A stretch of DNA of 64,000 nt, from positions 153,396 to 217,395 of the forward strand of contig JAVSMW010000002.1 in NCBI GenBank assembly GCA_032027005.1, written 5' to 3'. The DNA is from JAVSMW01 sp032027005 (lineage in GTDB: Bacteria; Bacillota; Thermincolia; Thermincolales; UBA2595). The notes under the pieces were generated by a model. That model saw nothing but the letters and a program-made list of their open reading frames with translations, did not search any database and was not told where the DNA came from. Numbering within the stretch: the first letter of the stretch is position 1; each line of letters opens with the position of its first letter. Made by a program: the position numbers and the translations under genes. Below, one piece after another: positions 34,172 through 43,506 of this stretch.

Positions 34172-35377
34172 ATGAGACAGTTTCGTTCCAACGAAGTTTT
34201 TAAGCCGGGCGCATTTCCACAACATACATATGTTTCCCGAATGTCTTCTGATTTTCCTTATACATACGAGTTTAGATTAGAGCAAGCTCTTAACACTGTA
34301 GGTTATTTGACGTCGATTGTTGGACCATCTAAAACGGGAAAAACTGTTTTATGCGAGAAAGTACTAGGATTAGATAAAATCGTTTCATTAACAGGAAACG
34401 ATTTTAAAAACGCGGATAGTTTTTGGAGTACAATTGCCAAGAAATTGGGACTCTCTCTGGAAGAAGAACAAATAAATACGGATGAAATCAATGGTTTTGG
34501 TTCATCGGGCATTATGGAATCTAAATCATCATCCATAAAAGAAAAGTATCATACTGGCAAAGATAAAGTTATTGATTATTTTAAATCACATGACTTAGTT
34601 TTAATTCTTGATGACTTTCATTATGCACCCGAGGAAATGCAGTTTGACATGGCGTATCAGTTAAAAGACGCCATAAGAAAAGAATTTAAAGCTATTGTTA
34701 TTTCTTTGCCTCATAGAGCAGACGATGCCATACGAAAAAATACAGACCTAAGTGGAAGATTAAACCTGATTAATATAGAACCCTGGCAAGAAGAAGCACT
34801 TAAAGAAATTGCTGTTACAGGTTATAACACCCTAGGTGTGAATATATCTGACGATTTAGCATCAGACCTTGCAAAAGAAAGCCTTACATCTCCTCAGTTG
34901 ATGCAAGCAATATGTTTAAATCTAGCACTGATTCTTAATTTGGATGAAAACGAACATGTGAACAAAATAAATGATAAATCAAAATTAGAAGAAGCATATA
35001 AAGTAACCACACTGAATTTACCCTATAAAGATGTCGTAAAAAAACTGATAGCCGGACCACCAACTAGAGGTCAAAAAAGAAAAACATATGATTTGGGAGA
35101 TGAAGAAGCTGACATATATCATATTTTAATTAAGGCAATTGCTTCAAATCCCCCAATAATAAGCATTTCCTTGGAGGAACTAAAAAGAAGAATTGATGAA
35201 CTCCTCGGTCAAGCTATTGATAAACCAGATAAAAATAAAATTAAGTCGGCAATAGAACAAATCCAAACAATCATTAGCTCAAGCGAATCAATTTATCAGG
35301 TTTTTGAATGGAAAGATGAAGAAATTTATATATTGGATCCTCTTTTTCTATTTTATCTAAGGTGGGGAATCTACTAA
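34172..35377 (+). CDS. P-loop NTPase of a candidate two-gene defence module
   Basis: 401 residues. Walker A GPSKTGKT at 51-58 and Walker B DLVLILDDFH at 141-150, followed by helical and winged-helix-like regions and a C-terminus ending ILDPLFLFYLRWGIY, a pattern common in STAND-like/archaeal-type ATPases. No transmembrane segment. ATG 34172 is preferred over in-frame ATG 34145 because AGGAGGG lies between them. The nuclease-like gene follows after 56 bases, same strand. Together they resemble sensor NTPase plus effector nuclease; a defence role is inferred. Confidence 0.7.
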   Translation: MRQFRSNEVFKPGAFPQHTYVSRMSSDFPYTYEFRLEQALNTVGYLTSIVGPSKTGKTVLCEKVLGLDKIVSLTGNDFKNADSFWSTIAKKLGLSLEEEQINTDEINGFGSSGIMESKSSSIKEKYHTGKDKVIDYFKSHDLVLILDDFHYAPEEMQFDMAYQLKDAIRKEFKAIVISLPHRADDAIRKNTDLSGRLNLINIEPWQEEALKEIAVTGYNTLGVNISDDLASDLAKESLTSPQLMQAICLNLALILNLDENEHVNKINDKSKLEEAYKVTTLNLPYKDVVKKLIAGPPTRGQKRKTYDLGDEEADIYHILIKAIASNPPIISISLEELKRRIDELLGQAIDKPDKNKIKSAIEQIQTIISSSESIYQVFEWKDEEIYILDPLFLFYLRWGIY

Positions 35378-35433
35378 GAATTCATGTTTTCAGGTTCGCA
35401 AATAATGTTTTTTAATGGATTGGAGGGTCAAAG

Positions 35434-36195
35434 ATGTCAGAGGCTTTCATTAACGGCAAAAAAGAAATGATAATGGAATTGGTAAAAAACCAAAGAGTAG
35501 TTGGAGAAAAGCTTCTTAAAGATTCACAACCTCAAAATACCGTTGATTTTCCAAGTGCCGAATATGAATCTTGGGTATCTACCACTGGGAAAATTCTAAC
35601 CCGCAATTTTTCTGACGATTCGTTATCACAATCGTTTCTTAAAAATTTAGAAACTGATATATCCACTGGTTTGCATGATCCAGTAAAAACTGATAATGAA
35701 ATAAACGAAGATACAGCAAAAATCATCCTAAGAAGAATTCTTCATAATTTTTATAAACACATTCAGGCCATGTATCAACAACAAATGCATGGCAGCGCTA
35801 AAATTAAACAGGAGGATTTAAATAAAATTGTAATTGGCAACGAATATGATGTGCAGCATATTCTCTTTGCACTTTTAAGACCTATTTTCCCCGAAACACG
35901 AACAGAAGTAACAGAGGATGCAGGGTATAAAGCTGTAAGATATGATATTTGGCTTGACGAATACAATATAGCTATAGAAATTAAATGCTCGAGAGAAAAT
36001 ATGAAAGAGAGAGATTTAACTGAAGAGTTAGGTGCGGATGCCTTTCATTATAAAGCTAGCCACCTTTTTATGTTCATATTTGATAAGGAAAAAATTATCT
36101 CTAACATAGATGCTTTCGTAAAATCATTGAAAAGAGGCAAAGATACTTTTGGTAAAGACGTTGAGGCAATTGTCGCACAAACTATTACTTTTTGA
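35434..36195 (+). CDS. PD-(D/E)XK nuclease-like protein (DpnII/MboI-type fold)
   Basis: 253 residues. The C-terminal domain (about 133-235) has the nuclease layout: NEYDVQHILFALLRPIF with an acidic residue at E137, RYDIWL with D171, and IEIKCS with E182 and K184 (D...ExK), then TEELGADAFHYKASHLFMF. This strongly resembles the REase_DpnII-MboI domain found in many NTPase-coupled proteins. The N-terminal 130 residues are helical and unrecognised. GGAGGG precedes ATG 35434. It is the likely effector of the upstream NTPase. Confidence 0.7.
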   Translation: MSEAFINGKKEMIMELVKNQRVVGEKLLKDSQPQNTVDFPSAEYESWVSTTGKILTRNFSDDSLSQSFLKNLETDISTGLHDPVKTDNEINEDTAKIILRRILHNFYKHIQAMYQQQMHGSAKIKQEDLNKIVIGNEYDVQHILFALLRPIFPETRTEVTEDAGYKAVRYDIWLDEYNIAIEIKCSRENMKERDLTEELGADAFHYKASHLFMFIFDKEKIISNIDAFVKSLKRGKDTFGKDVEAIVAQTITF

Positions 36196-36670
36196 GTAAA
36201 TAAATCTTTTATGACCAATTCACGCTTACAGAAAACAAATGAATACTTCTAATCTTCGTGTTACGTAGTTCGTTTATTGACTAAATGTGGCCAAGGTGTT
36301 GTTAACACTCTGGTCAATTTGTTTTTGCTCCAACGATTTACATTATGCAAAAAAATTATTCGTCACTTATGATACGGTTTGGGGTATCACCAATAGGCCT
36401 CTAATGATGTACCTAGCCAGGTTTTTCCTAATGTTGGATTAGATAAAAGTCAGTTTCCCCCAGTAGGTCGGTTGTGCAATCGTTGCTGAATAAGTGTATA
36501 CGGATGATGATTCCCTAGATTGGGGGAATAATTATCCATGTCCGGCTTTATCTTGAAGAATCGTCTTATTTAGCATTTTCTTTGGAATAAATTGATTCGC
36601 CTGTTATGAAGGAAAAGCATAACTGAGCGCAGAATAATAAAAAGACGTTTTGTGGTTTGGAGGGTTTAGT
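36196..36670. other. Gap between nuclease gene and mazG-like gene
   Basis: 475 bases without a credible gene. It contains direct repeat copy 2 (36365-36388) and ends at the native gene cluster, so the right boundary of the accessory island lies here. Confidence 0.5.
36365..36388 (+). repeat. 24-bp direct repeat, copy 2 (right of NTPase-nuclease module)
   Basis: ACTTATGATACGGTTTGGGG, then TATC. With copy 1 it encloses about 2.4 kb holding only the NTPase and nuclease genes. Confidence 0.7.
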
Positions 36671-36988
36671 ATGTCTGTTTCTAAGCAAGGTGTGGATATT
36701 GCCAGAAGCATCAGAGTAATTGAATGGTTGAAAACAGAACTCGTCAGCACAGTGGCAGCTTTATTTAAAGCAATGATGAAAAACAGCCAGGAAGCCATTG
36801 AGGATGCGCTGGCCAGTATCATTGTTACGGTCTATGTTACAGCAAGGCGGTTGGGTGTTGGATTTGCACAGCTTGATATCAGAGTGGAAAGCAAAGTCAG
36901 AAATGGCATTAAAGAAAAACATGAAATTGAGGATTGGTATGGAGACTTATCCGCCTTCCTGAGGTACCTGGGTGACAAAAAGAGGTGA
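36671..36988 (+). CDS. MazG-like family protein
   Basis: 105 residues, related to the all-alpha NTP pyrophosphohydrolase fold: RSIRVIEWLKTELVSTVAALF, AIEDALASIIVTVYVTARRLG and LDIRVESKVRNGIKEKHEIED. The full EExxE metal motifs of MazG are not evident, so activity is doubtful. ATG 36671 has TGGAGGG upstream. It is the first gene of the resumed native cluster and overlaps the DUF2232 gene by four bases. Confidence 0.8.
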   Translation: MSVSKQGVDIARSIRVIEWLKTELVSTVAALFKAMMKNSQEAIEDALASIIVTVYVTARRLGVGFAQLDIRVESKVRNGIKEKHEIEDWYGDLSAFLRYLGDKKR

Positions 36989-37941
36989 AATCATTGACTG
37001 AGCGGCGGCTAAGTCCGTTGGTGGAAGGGGCATTTCTGGCTTTGATAATAGCAGGGCTGGGTGCTCTGGCAATTTATTTTTTTCCCATAAAATTTTTAGT
37101 TGATTATATTTGGGGGATTCCACTGATTATAATAGTTAAAAAATATAATCTGGGGATTGGATTACTTACACTGGCAACAACGTTTTTTATAACGTGGATG
37201 CTGACTGACCCGATAATGACACTGCTTTTGGTAGTTAAGCTGGCTCCCCTGGCTTTGGTGTATGCACTGTTGTTTAAGGGTGAAGTCAGACCCGGGGTAA
37301 CCCTCTTAAGCGGGGTCATTGTGGCGCTGTTATCAGATTTGGTTACTCTCCTGGGATATATGTATCTGGCTCAGGTCCCCATCATTCCCTCTGATGAGGC
37401 TCTCAGAATGCAGACCCAGCAGTTTGCCGAGTTTTATACAAAATTCGGTATGGATGCTGAACAAGCCAGGCAGTTGGTTGATTCTGCGGTTAAGCTCAGT
37501 TTGATGCTGATTCCCAGCACTTTGGCTGTTGTGGCAATATTTCGGGCTTTTCTTACTTACATCCTGGCGGCTAAAGTTCTGCGGAAAATGAATTATGGGG
37601 TGGCAGCCCTTCCCCCCTTCAGTGATTGGAGGCTGCCCTGGTATTCCATCTGGAGTATCATCCTGGGTCTGGGTATGAGCCTGGCCGGAGACGAATATCA
37701 AATAAAAATATTGAGCGATATCGGGAAAAATCTGATTTTTATATTCATTCCCCTGTTTATGGTGACAGGCATAGCTGTGGTGACCAAATTCTTTAAGACC
37801 TGGCGGATTCCTTCCTGGTTAAAGGGCCTGCTGGTCTTTCTAGGATTAATTAATTTCGGTACAACTTTAGTACTATTTGCACTGATAGGCATGTTTGACC
37901 CGCTGGTATCTTTCCGGAAATGGAACAGTTCCAAGGAGTGA
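36985..37941 (+). CDS. DUF2232 (YybS-like) integral membrane protein
   Basis: 318 residues with about eight hydrophobic segments spread from residue 15 to 305. It belongs to the YybS/DUF2232 group usually found just upstream of rplI in Firmicutes; relatives are predicted transporter-like membrane proteins of unknown substrate. Starts on GTG overlapping the preceding stop. rplI follows 16 bases later. Confidence 0.85.
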   Translation: MKSLTERRLSPLVEGAFLALIIAGLGALAIYFFPIKFLVDYIWGIPLIIIVKKYNLGIGLLTLATTFFITWMLTDPIMTLLLVVKLAPLALVYALLFKGEVRPGVTLLSGVIVALLSDLVTLLGYMYLAQVPIIPSDEALRMQTQQFAEFYTKFGMDAEQARQLVDSAVKLSLMLIPSTLAVVAIFRAFLTYILAAKVLRKMNYGVAALPPFSDWRLPWYSIWSIILGLGMSLAGDEYQIKILSDIGKNLIFIFIPLFMVTGIAVVTKFFKTWRIPSWLKGLLVFLGLINFGTTLVLFALIGMFDPLVSFRKWNSSKE

Positions 37942-37957
37942 CAAGGAGGCCATTATC

Positions 37958-38404
37958 ATGAAAGTAATTTTTTTACAGGATGTCAAAAAAGTCGGCAATA
38001 AAGGTGATATTTTAGAAGTGGCTGAGGGGTATGCCAGAAACTATTTATTTCCCCGCAAGCTAGCCGTTGAAGCCACTCAAGGGCACTTAAAGGACCTTGA
38101 GCAGAAGAAGGCTTCTGAGGCCAGAAAAAAAGCCCAGATTAAAGAGGATGCCAAACAGTTGGCAGAAAGGCTGCAAAAGTTGAGTATAAAAATCACCTCC
38201 AAAGTAGGTGAGGGAGGCAAGCTTTTTGGTTCCATTACCAGCAAAGACATTGCTGATGCGATAAAAATACAGCATAAGCTTGATATAGACAAGAAAAAAA
38301 TTGAACTGGAGAACCCTATTAAATCCCTAGGCGTGTATCCCGTAACCGTAAAACTGCACCAGGAAGTCCAAGCACAATTCCAAGTACAAGTCGTTGAAGG
38401 TTAG
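37958..38404 (+). CDS. rplI: 50S ribosomal protein L9
   Basis: 148 residues: MKVIFLQDVKKVGNKGDILE, then AEGYARNYLFPRKLAVEAT, a long connecting helix, and the C-terminal RNA-binding domain (GKLFGSITSKDIADAIK). ATG 37958 has AAGGAGG upstream; the longer in-frame reading into the DUF2232 gene is rejected. Confidence 0.96.
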   Translation: MKVIFLQDVKKVGNKGDILEVAEGYARNYLFPRKLAVEATQGHLKDLEQKKASEARKKAQIKEDAKQLAERLQKLSIKITSKVGEGGKLFGSITSKDIADAIKIQHKLDIDKKKIELENPIKSLGVYPVTVKLHQEVQAQFQVQVVEG

Positions 38405-38417
38405 AAAGGGGTAGACT

Positions 38418-40370
38418 ATGAAAAGTTTTCTGGAAAAATTTATAACCAGAAGCGATAAGCCTGAGCTGGTAGAAAAGTTTTCGGAAACGGAACACTTAAA
38501 ACGTCAGGTAAACGCTCTGTACAGCCTGCTTACCAACATTTACGGTTCGGATAAGGTAGTATTAAAAGCAGGTAAGCTGGAAGCCTTGAATCTAATGAGA
38601 TCTGATAATCTGGAGGAAAGGGTTCTGGCCCTGCAAAAAATTGTTTTTGAAGACCCGACTATTGAAAAACTTCCATCAGAACAGGAAATTCCCGGGATCA
38701 TTGAGGATGTTGAAGACGAAATTGCTGACATCATAGCCCGCCGGTCAGTGGAAGACAGGCTGGAGAAAAAAATTGCGGAAAAAATGCAGCAGCGTCATGA
38801 AGACTATGTGAAAGAAATTAAGATGCAGATAATTAAAGAAACTGCCGGGCCTGAAAATGCGGCAACTTTAAAAAAGCTCGCCGTGCTGGAAAAGCTGGAA
38901 CATAAAAAGCTGTCACGCTCAGCCGTTGAAGCCTTAAGGCCAGACTCCTTTGAAGAGACAGTCGGCCAGGAAAGGGCCATCAAATCACTAATGGCAAAGC
39001 TGGCCTGTCCCTTCCCACAGCATGTTATAATGTATGGACCGCCGGGTGTCGGAAAAACAACTGCCGCCAGGCTGGCCTTAAAAGTGGCCAAAAAAATCAA
39101 GGGTGCTCCTTTTCAGGATGATGCTGCTTTTGTTGAGGTAGACGGAGCCACTCTGAGGTGGGACCCGCGGGATGTTACAAATCCCCTGCTGGGTTCAGTA
39201 CACGACCCGATTTACCAGGGTGCCAGGAGAGACCTGGCAGATACAGGGGTGCCTGAGCCGAAACCAGGCCTGGTTACTGACGCTCATGGAGGAGTTTTGT
39301 TTATCGATGAAATCGGGGAAATGGACCCGATGCTGCAAAATAAGCTGCTCAAGGTACTGGAGGACAAGCGGGTCTCTTTTGATTCGGCTTATTATGATCC
39401 CAATGACGCAAATGTACCTCAATATATTAAAAAACTTTTTGAAGAAGGGGCCCCGGCTGATTTTATTCTAATTGGGGCGACTACAAGAGAACCATCTGAC
39501 ATCAACCCCGCTATTCGTTCCCGCTGTGCGGAGATATATTTCGAGCCCCTCTCTCCCACCGATATTATAACTATTGTTGAAAAAGCAGCCCAAAAGTTAA
39601 ACGTAACTCTTGATGATAAAGTCGCTGAAATCATCAGTGAATATACTATTGAGGGCCGGAAAGCCATTAATATTCTGGCTGACGCCTATGGCCTGTCTCT
39701 CTACAAGCAGCAGGCCATGGAAAGTGCGGGTCAAGCCGGCAGAATTGGGGCCGAAGAGGTCCTGGAAGTGGTTCAGGTGAGCAGGTTATCGCCATTCGTA
39801 ACTTTAAAGGGTGCACCTGTTTATGAGACCGGTAAAATTTTTGGTCTTGGCGTACTGGGTTATGTGGGGTCTGTGTTGGAGATTGAAGCGGTGGCATTCC
39901 CTGCCCAGTCCGAGGGTAAAGGCTCCCTCAGGTTTAATGATACGGCCGGCAGTATGGCCAAAGACTCAGTTTTTAATGCAGCTTCTGTCATTCGGAAACT
40001 GTCCGGGAAGGAAATCAGTAATTATGATATTCATGTCAACATTGTTGGCGGGGGGCGTATTGATGGGCCGTCGGCGGGTGTAGCGATTCTGTCGGCGATC
40101 CTCAGTGCCATGGAAGTACGGCCGATTCGCCAGGATATTGCCGTGACCGGCGAGATATCAATTCAGGGCCGGGTCAAAGCTGTCGGCGGGATTTTCGAAA
40201 AAATTTATGGGGCTAAACAGGCCGGAATGACCAAGGTCTTAGTTCCTAAAGAAAATGCTAAAGATGTTCCGACAGACATCAGAGGCATTGAAGTAATTCT
40301 TGTAGAAACCGCAGAACAGGTTATTGAGACTATATTTGAGCCGGTTCTGGAACAGTCTGAAGTATCTTAA
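38418..40370 (+). CDS. lonC: Spore-type Lon family ATP-dependent protease LonC
   Basis: 650 residues. A helical N-terminal region (1-180) precedes the AAA+ module with Walker A YGPPGVGKTTAAR (about 214) and Walker B GVLFIDEIGEM. The C-terminal Lon protease domain has the catalytic Ser in GRIDGPSAGVAIL and the Lys in GRVKAVGGIFEKIYGAKQAG. It lacks the LAN domain of LonA. Placement between rplI and dnaB and this length match LonC of spore-forming Clostridia. Confidence 0.9.
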   Translation: MKSFLEKFITRSDKPELVEKFSETEHLKRQVNALYSLLTNIYGSDKVVLKAGKLEALNLMRSDNLEERVLALQKIVFEDPTIEKLPSEQEIPGIIEDVEDEIADIIARRSVEDRLEKKIAEKMQQRHEDYVKEIKMQIIKETAGPENAATLKKLAVLEKLEHKKLSRSAVEALRPDSFEETVGQERAIKSLMAKLACPFPQHVIMYGPPGVGKTTAARLALKVAKKIKGAPFQDDAAFVEVDGATLRWDPRDVTNPLLGSVHDPIYQGARRDLADTGVPEPKPGLVTDAHGGVLFIDEIGEMDPMLQNKLLKVLEDKRVSFDSAYYDPNDANVPQYIKKLFEEGAPADFILIGATTREPSDINPAIRSRCAEIYFEPLSPTDIITIVEKAAQKLNVTLDDKVAEIISEYTIEGRKAINILADAYGLSLYKQQAMESAGQAGRIGAEEVLEVVQVSRLSPFVTLKGAPVYETGKIFGLGVLGYVGSVLEIEAVAFPAQSEGKGSLRFNDTAGSMAKDSVFNAASVIRKLSGKEISNYDIHVNIVGGGRIDGPSAGVAILSAILSAMEVRPIRQDIAVTGEISIQGRVKAVGGIFEKIYGAKQAGMTKVLVPKENAKDVPTDIRGIEVILVETAEQVIETIFEPVLEQSEVS

Positions 40371-40398
40371 TGAGTTCTGATTCTAAGGGAGTGGGTAA

Positions 40399-41736
40399 AT
40401 GAGCGTTCCCATGGAAAAAATCCCACCACAAAACCTGGATGCCGAACAATCGGTGCTGGGTGCGATGCTGATTGATCCGGAGGCAGTGGTTAAAACCGTT
40501 GAGATTTTACAGCCCCGTGACTTTTATCGTGACGCCAATGGGCGGGTTTTTGAGGCAATTGTAAATCTCTTTGAGCGGGGCGAGCCTGTTGATTTAATTA
40601 CCTTATCTGAAGAATTGCGGCAGACAGGGCTACTGGATCAGGTTGGCGGGGTTTCTTATGTAGCCGGACTGGCTAATTCTGTACCAACCTCGGCTAATGT
40701 GGAGCATTACGCCCGCATTGTTGAAGAGAAAAGCCTGCTGCGGAGACTAATCAGTGTTTCCACCAGGATAGCTCAATTGGGTTTTGAAGGTGAAGAAGAG
40801 GTTGAGGTTCTTTTGGACCGGGCTGAGCAGATGGTTTTTGAACTGGCTCAGCGTAAGACCCATTCTGCCTTTGTACCCTTCAAAACAGTGTTGATGCAGA
40901 CCTTTGACCGGATTGAATACCTGCACCGGCACAAAGGAGCGACGACAGGTGTGCCCAGTGGTTTTACAGAGTTAGATAAAATGACCTCCGGCTTTCAGCC
41001 CTCTGACCTGATTATTTTGGCAGCTCGGCCTTCCATGGGCAAAACGGCATTTTGTTTAAACATAGCCCAAAATGCCGCTGTGCGGAAAAAGCTGCCGGTA
41101 GCTATTTTTAGTCTGGAAATGTCCAGGGAACAGCTGGTGACCAGAATCTTATGCGGAGAGGCCATGGTTGATCAGCAAAAGGTCAGGACAGGCCAATTGA
41201 CAGATGAGGACTGGCAAAAACTATCTCATGCTGCAGCCCCCCTGGCTCAGGCTCCTATTTTTATTGACGATACGCCGGGCATTACGGTTGTGGAGATGAG
41301 AGCTAAATGCAGGCGGTTAAAAGCCGAGCACGGCCTGTCCATGATAGTCATAGATTACCTCCAGCTAATGCAGGGGGGCCGCAGAACGGAGAACCGGCAG
41401 CAGGAGATTTCGGAAATATCCCGCTCCATGAAATCTCTAGCCAGGGAACTCCAGGTGCCTGTGATCGCCCTTTCCCAGTTGAGCCGTGCCGTGGAACAGC
41501 GGCAGGACAAAAAGCCGATGATGTCAGACCTACGGGAGAGCGGTTCATTGGAGCAGGATGCTGATGTGGTAATGTTCATTTACCGGGACGAGTACTACAA
41601 TCCTGATACAGACAGGCGCAGCAGGGCAGATATCATTATCGCCAAGCAGAGAAATGGTCCTGTAGGCACAGTCGAACTGGGCTTTTTCCGGGAGTTCACC
41701 AAGTTTGTGACACTAGACAGGAGTCATGTGGAATAA
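40399..41736 (+). CDS. dnaB: Replicative DNA helicase DnaB
   Basis: 445 residues. The N-terminal primase-interacting domain (PPQNLDAEQSVLGAMLIDPE) is followed by a RecA-like helicase domain with Walker A ARPSMGKTAF (about 210), FSLEMS, MIVIDYLQLM, SQLSRAVEQR and the FIYRDEYY end. The start region MSVPMEKIPPQNLDAEQSVL fits the family. No intein is present. A terminator follows. Confidence 0.97.
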   Translation: MSVPMEKIPPQNLDAEQSVLGAMLIDPEAVVKTVEILQPRDFYRDANGRVFEAIVNLFERGEPVDLITLSEELRQTGLLDQVGGVSYVAGLANSVPTSANVEHYARIVEEKSLLRRLISVSTRIAQLGFEGEEEVEVLLDRAEQMVFELAQRKTHSAFVPFKTVLMQTFDRIEYLHRHKGATTGVPSGFTELDKMTSGFQPSDLIILAARPSMGKTAFCLNIAQNAAVRKKLPVAIFSLEMSREQLVTRILCGEAMVDQQKVRTGQLTDEDWQKLSHAAAPLAQAPIFIDDTPGITVVEMRAKCRRLKAEHGLSMIVIDYLQLMQGGRRTENRQQEISEISRSMKSLARELQVPVIALSQLSRAVEQRQDKKPMMSDLRESGSLEQDADVVMFIYRDEYYNPDTDRRSRADIIIAKQRNGPVGTVELGFFREFTKFVTLDRSHVE

Positions 41737-41747
41737 ATACATCTATG

Positions 41748-41778
41748 GAAGGTCCATAAAAGGGCCCTTCTTTTTGCT
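41748..41778 (+). terminator. Intrinsic terminator after dnaB
   Basis: GAAGGTCC/GGGCCCTTC imperfect stem followed by TTTTTGCTT. Confidence 0.7.
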
Positions 41779-42079
41779 TAGATACTGTAAAATTTTTACA
41801 AGTTAACCAACTTAATTTTCTGCTAAACAATATAAGCAGAGCAGGTATGACCGTTTGCGCAGGTTTCATTGGGCGGTATCGTCACAATAATCTTCGCAGT
41901 AGTTTTTGACAAAAGGGTCCCTCTTTGATAGAATATTAATGTTGGTCATTGTCTCTATTTAGATTGTTCTAAATTAATGGAGGGATATCAGAGATCATTT
42001 TATAGCGTTAACTCATCAGAATTCTGCATGGGTTATTTTTATGCAGATGTAAGTTCTTACTTATGAGGAGGCAGCGAAA
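41779..42079. other. Leader region of the FAD oxidoreductase gene
   Basis: About 300 bases without a credible gene. A promoter lies at 41906-41934, leaving a leader of about 140 bases before the start codon in which I see no known riboswitch. Confidence 0.5.
41906..41934 (+). promoter_or_regulatory. Sigma-A promoter upstream of FAD oxidoreductase
   Basis: TTGACA (41906-41911) and TAGAAT (41929-41934) with a 17-base spacer. Confidence 0.7.
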
Positions 42080-43471
42080 ATGAAGGGGCAATACCATGTG
42101 ATCATCGTTGGTGCAGGCCCAGCCGGGATTTTTGCGGCATTGGAACTGGTTTCTGCAAAGAGCGATCTTAGAATCCTGCTTATAGAAAAAGGCCGGGACA
42201 TTGACCGAAGAAATTGTCCTTCCAAGGAAAAGGCCATCAGCTGCATTAATTGTTCGCCCTGTTCGATTCTATGCGGATGGGGAGGTGCCGGGGCTTTTAG
42301 TGACGGTAAAATTACCCTCTCTACGGAAGTAGGCGGGATGCTGGGCAATTACATAGGAGACCAGGCTTTATATGAGTACATAAATTATGTTGACAGCCTG
42401 TACGTAAAGTATGGGGGGCCTGAGAAGGTTTATGGCCTAGATGAGGAAGATGCAATCAGGGAAATCAGGCAAAAGGCAGCTTTTGCGGAGTTAAAACTGA
42501 TTCCGGCTCCGATTCGCCACCTTGGTACCGGCAGGTGCCAGCAAATCCTGGAACGGATGAGGGATTACCTGCTGTCCCAGGGCGTGGAAATTTGCACCGG
42601 GAAGGGTATTACCAACCTCATTGTTGAAAATAATCTAGTTAAGGGTGTAGAAACCGATGACGGCCAGGCACTCGTTGGAAAATATGTAATAGTAGCACCC
42701 GGACGGGAGGGGGCCGAGTGGTTGACCCATCAGGCCCAGAATCTTGGGATAAAGACGGCGGTTAATCCTGTCGACATCGGCGTCAGAGTTGAGTTGCCGG
42801 CTGCTGTAATGAAACACCTGACAGATGTTATTTATGAATCAAAATTTATATATTATTCCAGGTCTTTTGATGATAAAGTCCGCACTTTTTGTATGAATCC
42901 ATATGGGGAAGTTGTTGCGGAAAACAACAGCGGGCTTATTACTGTTAATGGCCACAGTCACGCTCACAAAAAGACTGAAAACACCAACTTTGCGATTTTA
43001 GTCAGCAAAACTTTTACTGAACCCTTTAAAGAGCCTATCGCCTATGGGAAATATGTATCACGCCTGGCCAACCTGCTTGGCGGGGGTGTTATCGTGCAAC
43101 GCCTGGGGGACCTGATCAAAGGACAGCGAACAGATGCCAGCAGGCTCAATAAATGTATGGTGGAACCGACTTTAAAGGAAGCTACCCCCGGTGATTTGAG
43201 CCTGGTGTTTCCATATCGCCATCTGATGGGGATTGTGGAAATGCTGCAAGCTCTCGATAAGATAGCTCCTGGTGTTTATTCGAAACATACTCTGTTATAC
43301 GGGGTAGAAGTTAAATTTTACTCCTCAAGACTTGAGTTGAATAGTGAACTGGAGACCAAAATTTCCAACTTGTTTGCTGCCGGGGACGGTGCCGGGGTAA
43401 CCCGGGGCCTGGCCCAGGCGTCAGCGGCAGGAGTGGTAGCTGCTAAGGCTATCCTCAAGAGGGAAAGTTAA
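42080..43471 (+). CDS. NAD(P)/FAD-dependent oxidoreductase (COG2509-like)
   Basis: 463 residues. The dinucleotide motif VGAGPAGIFAALEL is at about 7-20. A cysteine-rich stretch CPSKEKAISCINC, then SPCSILCGWGGAGAFSDGK follows at about 47-77, and the FAD-binding end LFAAGDGAGVTRGLAQASAAG is near 430-450. These match the family of predicted FAD dehydrogenases without known substrate, common beside purA in Clostridia. Its RBS GAGGAGG is good. Confidence 0.85.
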   Translation: MKGQYHVIIVGAGPAGIFAALELVSAKSDLRILLIEKGRDIDRRNCPSKEKAISCINCSPCSILCGWGGAGAFSDGKITLSTEVGGMLGNYIGDQALYEYINYVDSLYVKYGGPEKVYGLDEEDAIREIRQKAAFAELKLIPAPIRHLGTGRCQQILERMRDYLLSQGVEICTGKGITNLIVENNLVKGVETDDGQALVGKYVIVAPGREGAEWLTHQAQNLGIKTAVNPVDIGVRVELPAAVMKHLTDVIYESKFIYYSRSFDDKVRTFCMNPYGEVVAENNSGLITVNGHSHAHKKTENTNFAILVSKTFTEPFKEPIAYGKYVSRLANLLGGGVIVQRLGDLIKGQRTDASRLNKCMVEPTLKEATPGDLSLVFPYRHLMGIVEMLQALDKIAPGVYSKHTLLYGVEVKFYSSRLELNSELETKISNLFAAGDGAGVTRGLAQASAAGVVAAKAILKRES

Positions 43472-43506
43472 GATAGAGTTTTGTAAAATGTGGAGGTGCT
43501 CTAAAC

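Noticed and set aside
34172..36195. A classical restriction-modification system
   Set aside because: The second gene looks like a restriction-type nuclease, but no DNA methyltransferase is encoded in the island.
41307..41564. An 85-residue frame inside dnaB
   Set aside because: Out-of-frame overlap with the conserved helicase core.
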